DNA of 64,000 bases, taken from Antennarius striatus (lineage: Eukaryota; Chordata; Actinopteri; Lophiiformes; Antennariidae). The notes beneath the pieces are model-generated. The model ran no database searches, was not told where the DNA came from, and saw nothing but the letters and a program-made list of their open reading frames with translations. Position 1 is the stretch's first letter. Each line of letters starts with the position of its first letter. The DNA is taken from the NCBI RefSeq assembly GCF_040054535.1, contig NC_090782.1, forward strand, positions 25,391,001 to 25,455,000. Direction: 5' to 3'. Below are positions 54,901 through 64,000 of the stretch, one piece after another. Position numbers and translations under genes: made by a program.

Positions 54901-55865
54901 GTAGACAAAATTTTGCTGACCCGCCGGTCAAAAAAAAATTTTTCATTTCAACTTTCATTCAGAGATACACAAGATTTAATGTAGTTTTCAAAACATGGTC
55001 TGAATTTAAAAAAACAATTGACCCGCCGGTCAACAAAATTTTTCTGACCCGCCGGCCAACAAAATTGTTATGACCCGCCAGTTGACAAAAGTTTTCTGAT
55101 TCGCCGGTCAACAAAATTTCTGACCCACCGGTCGACTAAATTTTTATGACCCGCCGGTCAAAAAAAAAGTTCTCTTTTCAACTTTCATTTCAGAGAAACA
55201 CAAGATTTAATGTAGTTTTGAAACCCTGCTCTGAATAAATAAAAAAAATTTGACCCGCCGGTCAACAAAATTTTTCTGACCCGCGAGTCGACAAAATTTT
55301 CTGACCCGCCGGTAAGCAAAATTTTTATGACCCGGTGGTCAACGAAATTTCTGACACGCCGGTCAACAAAATTTTTCTGACCCACGAGTCGACAAAATTT
55401 TCTGACCCGCCGGTAAGCAAAACTTTTATGACCCGGCGGTCAACATAATTTCTGACCCGCTGGTCGACAAAATTTTTCTTACCCACCGGTCAACAAAACT
55501 TTACTGACCCGCCGGTCAACAAAATTTTCTGAATAGCCGGTCAACAAAATTTTTATGACACGCCGGTCAAAAAAATTTTACTGACCCGCCGGTCGACTAA
55601 ATTTTTCTGACACGCCGGACGACAAAATTTTACTGACCCGCCGGTCAACAAAATTTTCTGACCCGCCGGTCGATTAAAGTTTTCTGACCCGCCGGTCGAC
55701 AAAATTTTACTGACCCGCTGGTCAAAAAAATTTTCTGACCCGCCGGTCAACAAAAAAAAATAATTTTCATTTCAACTTTAAGAAAAACACAAGCTGTAAT
55801 GTAGTTTTGAAACCCTGATCTGAATAAATAAAAAAAACTTGACCCGCCGGTCGACAAAATTTTTT

Positions 55866-56079
55866 GAAACCCTAACCCTAACCCTAACCCTACCCTAACC
55901 TTAACCCTAACCCTAACCCTAACCCTAACCCTAACCTCTAACCCTTACCCTAACCTCTAACCCTAACCCCTAACCCTAAACCTAACCCTAAACCTAAACC
56001 TAAACCTAAACCTAACCCTAACCCTAACCCTAACCCCTAACCCTAACCCTAACCCCTAACCCTAACCCTAACCCTAACA
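55866..56079. repeat. Interstitial telomeric repeat block 1 (CCCTAA)n
   Basis: About 34 CCCTAA units with CCCTAAA, CCTCTAA and CCTTAA variants, embedded within the satellite. It begins in the satellite spacer word TTTTGAAACCCT and ends ACCCTAAC|AACAAAATTTC, back in satellite phase. Confidence 0.95.
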
Positions 56080-56273
56080 ACAAAATTTCTGACGTGCCGG
56101 TCGACAAAAGTTTTCTGACCCGCGGGTCAACAAACTTTTTATGACCCGCCGGTCAAAAAAAATAATTTTTATTTCAACTTTCATTTCAGAAAAACACAAG
56201 ATTTAATGTAGTTTTGAAACCCTGGTCTGAATAAATAAAAAAAACTTGACCCGCCGGTCGACAAAATTTTTTG

Positions 56274-56428
56274 AAACCCTAACCCTAACCCTAACCCTAC
56301 CCTAACGTTAACCCTAACCCTAACCCTAACCCAACCCTAACCCTAACCCTAACCCTAACCTCTAACCCTAACCCTAACCTCTAACCCTAACCCCTAACCC
56401 TAAACCTAACCCTAAACCTAAACCTAAA
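56274..56428. repeat. Interstitial telomeric repeat block 2 (CCCTAA)n
   Basis: Begins with the same TTTTTTGAAACCCTAACCCT junction as block 1, 408 bases further on, and has the same early CCCTACCCTAAC irregularity. It is shorter and ends AAACCTAAAAG|TTTTCTGA in satellite. Confidence 0.95.
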
Positions 56429-59400
56429 AGTTTTCTGATCCGCCGGTCAACAAAATTTTTATGACCCACCGCCCAAAAAAAAAATTTTTCATTTCATCTT
56501 TCATTTCAGACAAACACAAGATTTGATTTAGTTTTGAAACCCCGGTCTGAAAAAAAAAAAAAAATTGACCCGCCAGTCGACAAAATTTTCTGACCCGCCG
56601 GCTGACAAAAGTTTTCTGACCCGCCGATCGACAAAATTTTAATGACCCGCCGGTCAACAAAATTTCTGACATACCGGTCAACAAAATTTCTGACCCGCCG
56701 GACGACACAATTTTACTGACCCGCCGGTCAACAAAATTTCTGACCTGCCGGTAGATAAAATTTTTATGACCCGGTCAAAAAAAAAAATTTTCATTTCAAC
56801 TTTCATGTTAGAAAAACACAAGATTTAATGTAGTTTTGAAACCCTGGTCTGTATAAAAAAAAAAATTTGCCCCGCGGGTCAACAAAATTTCTGACCTGCC
56901 GGTAGATAAAATTTTTCTGACCCGCGGGTCAACACAATTTCTGACTCGCCGGTCGACAAAAGTTTTCTGACCCGCCGGACGACACAATTTTACTGACCCG
57001 CCGGTCAACAAAATTTTCTGACCCGCCGGTCGACAAAATTTTTATGAACCGCCGGTCAAAAAAAAAAATTTTCATTTCAACTTTCATGTTAGAAAAACAC
57101 AAGATTTAATGTAGTTTTGAAACCCTGGTCTGAATAAAACAAAAAATTTGACCCGCGGGTCAACAAAATTTCTGACCTGCCGGTAGATAAACTTTTTCTG
57201 ACCCGCCGGTCAACAAATTTTTCTGACCTGCGGGTCAACAAAATTTTCTGACCCGCCGGTCAACAAAATTTTTCTGACCCGCCGGTCAACAAAATTTCTG
57301 ACTCGCCGGTCGACAAAAGTTTTCTGACCCGCCGGACGACACAATTTTACTGACCCGCCGGTCAACAAAATTTTCTGACCTGCCGGTCGACAAAATTTTT
57401 ATGACCCGCCGGTCAAAAACAAAAATTTTCATTTCAACTTTCATGTTAGAAAAACATAAGATTTAATGTAGTTTTGAAACCCTGGTCTGAATAAAAAAAA
57501 AAAATTGACCCGCGGGTCAACAAAATTTCTGACCTGCCGGTAGATAAAATTTTTCTGACCCGCGGGTCAACACAATTTCTGACCCGCCGTTCGACAAAAG
57601 CTTTCTGACCCGCCGGTTGACAAAATTTTTCTGACCAGCGGGTCAACAAAATTTCTGACCCGCCGGTCGACAAAAGTTTTCTGACCCGCCGGACGACACA
57701 ATTTTACTGACCCACCGGTCGACAAAAGCTTCCTGACCCGCCGGTTGACAAAATTTTCTGACCAGCCGGTCGAAAAAATTTTTATGACCCGCCGGTCAAA
57801 AAAAATAATTTTCATTTCAACTTTCATGTTAGACAAACACAAGATTTGATGTAGTTTTGAAACCCTGGTCTGAATTGAAAAACAAAATTGACCCGCGGGT
57901 GAACAAAATTTCTGACCTGCCGGTAGATAAAATTTTTCTGACCCGCGGGTCAACAAAATTTCTGACCCGCCGGTCGACAAAATTTTCTGACCCGTGGGTC
58001 AACAAAATTTCTGACCCGCCGGTCGACAAAAGTTTTCTGACCCGCCGGTCGACAAAATTTCACTGACCCGCCGGTCGACAAAATTTCTGACCTGCATGTA
58101 GACAAAATTTTTCTGACCCGCCGGTCAACGAAATTTTCTGACTCGCCGGTAAACAAAATTTTTATGACCCGCCGGTCAAAAACAAAAATTTTCATTTCAA
58201 CTTTCATTTCAGAAAAACACAAAATGTAATGTAGTTTTGAAACCCTGGTCTGAATAAAAAAAAAAAAATTGACCCGCCGGTCAAAAAAATTTCTTACCTG
58301 CCGGTAGACAAAATTTTTCTGACCAGCCGGTCGACAAAAGTTTTCTGACCCTCCGGCCGACAAAATTTTACTGACCCGCCGGTCAACAAAATTTTCTGAC
58401 CTAGCGGGCAACAAAATTTTTATGACCCGCCGGTCAACAAAATTTTTATGACCCGCCGGTCAACAAAATTTCTGACCCGCCGGTCGACAAAATTTTTATG
58501 ACCCACGGTAAAAAAAAATAAATTTTCATTTCAACTTTCATGTCAGAAAAATACAAGATTTAATGTTGTTTTGAAACCCTGGTCTGAATAAAAAAAAAAA
58601 TTTGACACGCGGGTCAACAAATTTTTCTGACCCGCGGGTCAACAAAATTTTCTGACCCGCCGGTCAACAAAATTTTTCTGACCTGCCGGTAGAAAAAATT
58701 TTTCTGACCCGCCGGTCGACAAAAGTTTTCTGACCCTCCGGCCGACAAAATTTTACTGACCCGCCGGTCAACAAAATTTTCTGACCTGCCGGGCAACAAA
58801 ATTTTTATGACCGGCCGGTCAACAAAATTTTTCTGACCCGCCGGTCAACAAAATTTCTGACCTGCCGGTCGACAAAATTTCACTGACCCGCCGGTCAAAA
58901 AAATTTTCTTACCCGCCGGTCATCAAAATTTTCTGACCTGCCGGTCGACAAAATTTTTCTGACCCGCGGGTTAACAAAATTTTCTGACCCGCCGGTCAAC
59001 AAAATTTTTGTCACGCGCCGGTCAACAAAATTTCTGACCCGCCGGTCGAAAAAATTTCTGACCCGCCGGTCGACAAAAGTTTTCTGACCCGCCGGTCAAG
59101 AAAATTTTTCTGACCCGCCGATCAAAAAAATTTCTGACCCGCCGGTCGACACAATTTTACTGACCCGCCGGTCAACAAAATTTTCTGACCCGCCGGTCGA
59201 CACAATTTTTCTGACCCGCGGGTAAACAAAATTTCTGACCCGCCGGTCGACAAAATTTCTGACCCGCCGGTCGACAAAATTTTTCTGACCCGCGGGTCGA
59301 CAAAATTTCTGACCCGCCGGTCGACAACAGTTTTCTGACCCGCGGGTCAACAAAATTTTCTGACCCGCCGGTCGACAAAACTTATTACCTGCATGTAGAC

Positions 59401-62400
59401 AAAAGTTTTCTGACCCGCCGGTCGACAAAAGTTTTCTGACCCGCTGGTCACAAAATTTTCTGACCCGCCGGTCAACAAAATTTTCTGACCCGCCGGTCAA
59501 CAAAATTTTTCTCACGCGCCGGTCAACAAAATTTCTGACCCGCCGGTCGACAAAATTTCTGACCCGCCGGTCGACAAAAGTTTTCTGACCCGCCGGTCAA
59601 GAAAATTTTTCTGACCCGCCGATCAAAAAAATTTCTGACCCGCCGGTCGACACAATTTTACTGACCCGCCGGTCAACAAAATTTTCTGACCCGCTGGTCG
59701 ACACAATTTTTCTGACCCGCCGGTCAACAAAATTTTCTGACCCGCCGGTCGACAAAATTTTTCTGACCCGCCAGTCAACAAAATTTCTGACCCGCCGGTC
59801 GACAAAAGTTTTCTGACCCACGGGTCAACAAAATTTCTGACCCGCCGGTCGACAAAAGTTTTCTGACCCACGGGTCAACAAAATTTCTGACCCGCCGGTC
59901 GACAAAAGTTGTCTGATCCGCCGGTCAACAAAATTTTTCTGACCCGCCGGTCAACAAAATTTCTGACCCGTCGGTCGACACAATTTTACTGACCGGCCGG
60001 TCAACAAAATTTTTCTGACCCGCCGGTCAACAAAATTTCTGACCTGCCGGTCAACAAAATTTTACTGACCCGCCGGATCTACAAAACTTTCTTACCCGCC
60101 GGTCATCAAAATTTTCTGACCCGCCTGTCAACAAAATTTTTCTCACACGCCGGTCAACAAAATTTCTGACCCGCCGGTCGACAAAATTTCTGACCCGCCG
60201 GTCGACAAAAGTTTTCTGACCCGCCGGTCAACAAAATTTTTCTGACCCGCCGATCAAAAAAATTCCTGACCCGCCGGTCGACACAATTTTTCTGACCCGC
60301 CGGTCAACAAAATTTTCTGACCCGCCGGTCGACAAAATTTTTCTGACCCGCCGGTTGACAAAATTTTCTGACCCGCCGGTCGACACAATTTTTCTGACCC
60401 GCCGGTCAACAAAATTTTCTGACCCGCCGGTCGACAAAATTTTTCTGACCCGCCAGTCAACAAAATTTCTGACCCGCCGGTCGACAAAAGTTTTCTGACC
60501 CACGGGTCAACAAAATTTCTGACCCGCCGGTCGACAAAAGTTTTCTGACCCACGGGTCAACAAAATTTCTGACCCGCCGGTCGACAAAAGTTTTCTGACC
60601 CGCCGGTCAACAAAATTTTTCTGACCCGCCGGTCAACAAAATTTCTGACCCGTCGGTCGACACAATTTTACTGACCGGCCGGTCAACAAAATTTTTCTGA
60701 CCCGCCGGTCAACAAAATTTCTGACCTGCCGGTCGACAAAATTTTACTGACCCGCCGGTCGACAAAAGTTTTCTGACCCACGGGTCAACAAAATTTCTGA
60801 CCCGCCGGTCGACAAAAGTTGTCTGATCCGCCGGTCAACAAAATTTTTCTGACCCGCCGGTCAACAAAATTTCTGACCCGTCGGTCGACACAATTTTACT
60901 GACCGGCCGGTCAACAAAATTTTTCTGACCCGCCGGTCAACAAAATTTCTGACCTGCCGGTCAACAAAATTTTACTGACCCGCCGGATCTACAAAATTTT
61001 CTTACCCGCCGGTCATCAAAATTTTCTGACCCGCCTGTCAACAAAATTTTTCTCACACGCCGGTCAACAAAATTTCTGACCCGCCGGTCGACAAAATTTC
61101 TGACCCGCCGGTCGACAAAAGTTTTCTGACCCGCCGGTCAACAAAATTTTTCTGACCCGCCGATCAAAAAAATTCCTGACCCGCCGGTCGACACAATTTT
61201 TCTGACCCGCCGGTCAACAAAATTTTCTGACCCGCCGGTCGACAAAATTTTTCTGACCCGCCGGTTGACAAAATTTTCTGACCCGCCGGTCGACACAATT
61301 TTTCTGACCCGCCGGTCAACAAAATTTTCTGACCCGCCGGTCGACAAAATTTTTCTGACCCGCCAGTCAACAAAATTTCTGACCCGCCGGTCGACAAAAG
61401 TTTTCTGACCCACGGGTCAACAAAATTTCTGACCCGCCGGTCGACAAAAGTTTTCTGACCCACGGGTCAACAAAATTTCTGACCCGCCGGTCGACAAAAG
61501 TTTTCTGACCCGCCGGTCAACAAAATTTTTCTGACCCGCCGGTCAACAAAATTTCTGACCCGTCGGTCGACACAATTTTACTGACCGGCCGGTCAACAAA
61601 ATTTTTCTGACCCGCCGGTCAACAAAATTTCTGACCTGCCGGTCGACAAAATTTTACTGACCCGCCGGTCAACAAAATTTTCTTACCCGCCGGTCATCAA
61701 AATTTTCTGACCCGCCTGTCAACAAAATTTTTCTCACGCGCCGGTCAACAAAATTTCTGACCCGCCGGTCGACAAAATTTCTGACCCGCCGGTCGACAAA
61801 AGTTTTCTGACCCGCCGGTCAACAAAATTTTTCTGACCCGCCGATCAAAAAAATTTCTGTCCCGCCGGTCGACACAATTTTACTGACCCGCCGGTCAACA
61901 AAATTTTCTGACCCGCCGGTCGACACAATTTTTCTGACCCGCCGGTCAACAAAATTTTCTGACCCGCCGGTCGACAAAATTTTTCTGACCCGCCGGTCAA
62001 CAAAATTTCTGACCCGCCGGTCGACAAAAGTTTTCTGACCCACGGGTCAACAAAATTTCTGACCCGCCGGTCGACTAAATTTCTGACATTCATGTAGAGA
62101 AAATTTTTCTGACCCGCGGGTCAACAAAATTTTTGACCCACTGGTTGACAAAAGTTTTCTGACCCGCGGGTCGACAAAATTTTTCTGACCCACGGGTCAA
62201 CAAAATTTTTCTGACCCGCGGGTCGACAAAATTTCTGACCCACCGGTCGACAACAGTTTTCTGACCCGCGGGTCAACAAAATTTTCTGACCCGCCGGTCG
62301 ACAAAACTTATGACCTGCATGTAGACAAAAGTTTTCTGACCCGCCGGTCGACAAAAGTTTTCTGACCCGCCGGTCGACAAAAGTTTTCTGACCCGCCGGT

Positions 62401-64000
62401 CAACAAAATTTTTCTGACCCGCCGGTCAACAAAATTTCTGACCCGTCGGTCGACACAATTTTACTGACCGGCCGGTCAACAAAATTTTTCTGACCCGCCG
62501 GTCAACAAAATTTCTGACCTGGCAGTCGACAAAATTTTACTGACCCGCCGGTCAACAAAATTTTCTTACCCGCCGGTCATCAAAATTTTCTAACCCGCCT
62601 GTCAACAAAATTTTTCTCACGCGCCGGTCAACAAAATTTCTGACCCGCCGGTCGACAAAATTTCTGACCCGCCGGTCGACAAAAGTTTTCTGACCCGCCG
62701 GTCAACAAAATTTTTCTGACCCGCCGATCAAAAAAATTTCTGACCCGCCGGTCGACACAATTTTACTGACCCGCCGGTCAACAAAATTTTCTGACCCGCC
62801 GGTCGACACAATTTTTCTGACCCGCCGGTCAACAAAATTTTCTGACCCGCCGGTCGACAAAATTTTTCTGACCCGCCGGTCAACAAAATTTCTGACCCGC
62901 CGGTCGACAAAAGTTTTCTGACCCACGGGTCAACAAAATTTCTGACCCGCCGGTCGACTAAATTTCTGACATTCATGTAGAGAAAATTTTTCTGACCCGC
63001 GGGTCAAAAAAATTTTTGACCCACTGGTTGACAAAAGTTTTCTGACCCGCGGGTCGACAAAATTTTTCTGACCCGCGGGTAAACAAAATTTTTGACCCGC
63101 CGGTCGACAAAATTTCTGACCCACCGGTGACAACAGTTTTCTGACCCGCGGGTCAACAAAATTTTCAGACCCGCCGGTCGACAAAACTTATGACCTGCAT
63201 GTAGACAAAAGTTTTCTGACCCGCCGGTCGACAAAAGTTTTCTGACCCGCTGGTCAACAAAATTTTCTGACCCGCCGGTCAACAAAATTTTTCTGACCCG
63301 CCGGTCAACAAAATTTCTGACCCGCCGGTCGACAAAAGTTGTCTGACCCACGGGTCAACAAAATTTCTCGGAACCGCGGGTCAACACAATTTATGACCCG
63401 CCGGTCGACAAAAGTTTTCTGACCCGCCGGTCGACAAAATTTTTCTGACCCGCCGGTCAACAAAATTTTTATGACCCGCCGGTCAAAAAAAATAATTTTC
63501 ATGTCAACATTCATGTCAGAAAAATAAAGGATTTAATGATGTTTTGAAACCCTTTTCTGACTTTAAAAAAAAAATTTGACCCGCCGGTCAACAAATTTTT
63601 CTGACCCGCAGGTCGACAAAATTTCTGACCCGCCGGTCGACAAAAGTTTTCTGACCCGCCGGTCAACAAAATTTTTCTGACCCGCCGGTCAACAAAATTT
63701 CTGACCCGCCGGTCAACAAAATTTTTCTGACCCGCCGGTCAACAAAATTTCTGACCCGCCGGTCGACAAAATTTCTGACCCGCCGGTCGACAAAAGTTTT
63801 CTGACCCGCCGGTCAACAAAATTTTTCTGACCCGCCGGTCAACAAAATTTTCTGACCCGCCGGTCGACACAATTTTACTGACCCGCCGGTAGAAAAAATC
63901 TTTCTGACCCGCCGGTCAACAAAATTTTTCTGACCCGCCGGTCAACAAAATTTCTGACCCGCCGGTCGACAAAATTTTACTGACCCGCCGGTCAACAAAA

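Larger units (their letters stand above)
52150..64000. repeat. 25-26 bp satellite array with higher-order structure, continuing past the window
   Basis: Consensus TGACCCGCCGGTC[A/G]ACAAAATTTTTC, 25-26 bases, in several hundred head-to-tail copies over 11.8 kb. Units contain GTCGAC or GTCAAC (SalI/HincII) and the self-complementary AAAATTTT. The left end (52150-53030) is heavily diverged; 59-63 kb is nearly uniform. Between 52.8 and 58.6 kb, and again near 63.5 kb, units are broken by an about 85-base spacer (TTTCAACTTTCAT...AGATTTAATGTAGTTTTGAA, then ACCCTGGTCTGAA and an A-run). Open frames of the VDRRVRK / LLTGGSEN type on the minus strand are by-products. Confidence 0.97.

Noticed and set aside
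53172-63514. Many open frames in the satellite (VDRRVRK / LLTGGSENF repeats)
   Set aside because: They are direct translations of the 25-26 bp unit; length follows where unit sizes sum to a multiple of three.
52150-64000. CRISPR-like regular repeats
   Set aside because: No unique spacers of constant size, and the sequence is a vertebrate genome; it is a satellite.

Overview
The window is teleost fish nuclear DNA. Five vertebrate genes can be assembled exon by exon with GT-AG introns and in-frame joins: a clade-B serpin, GDP-L-fucose synthase (gfus, two copies), brambleberry (bmb, a fish karyogamy gene), pyrroline-5-carboxylate reductase 3 (pycr3) and elongation factor 1 delta (eef1d). Introns are mostly short, and the spaces between genes are full of fish-type hAT, Tc1-like, SINE and LINE relics. 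GFUS, PYCR3 and EEF1D are also neighbours on human 8q24.3 (recalled, not checked), so this is a conserved linkage group.

Layout. 1-3.5 kb: intergenic, with a hAT element carrying an expanded 64-bp minisatellite. 3.5-5.7 kb: complete serpinb1-like gene (+). 5.7-28 kb: a rearranged, transposon-rich duplication zone. It holds four copies of the gfus promoter/first-exon segment (three +, one -), a complete gfus gene on the minus strand (13.4-19.3 kb), two fragments of bmb, a fragment of the serpin 3' end, and an intronless coiled-coil gene of unknown function (10.07-10.77 kb). 26.3-32.7 kb: complete second gfus (+). 33.2-36.6 kb: bmb (-), convergent with gfus. 37.4-38.6 kb: CpG-rich promoter, a 14-bp minisatellite and a Myb/SANT-like exon (+). 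39.8-41.3 kb: pycr3 (+). 42.0-48.5 kb: eef1d (+), with a long alternative 5' coding exon. 48.5-52.1 kb: two hAT elements with exact 8-bp target duplications, one carrying a nested element. 52.15-64.0 kb: satellite array that runs off the window end, with two blocks of interstitial telomeric repeats.

History. The fragments fit an ancestral block serpin(+) - gfus(+) - bmb(-) that was copied in direct and inverted orientation and then eroded. Two gfus copies stayed open for the full 323 codons. The plus copy keeps nearly all residues conserved with mammals; the minus copy has several changes at conserved sites.

Most notable: the 25-26 bp satellite with embedded telomeric repeats that begin in a satellite GAAACCCT seed; the gfus duplication with orphan promoters; a possible in-frame Myb/SANT-to-PYCR3 splice; and five W-x-[DE/N]-K-type repeats in the long eEF1D protein. 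No computation or database search was run; gene names come from recognising protein motifs.
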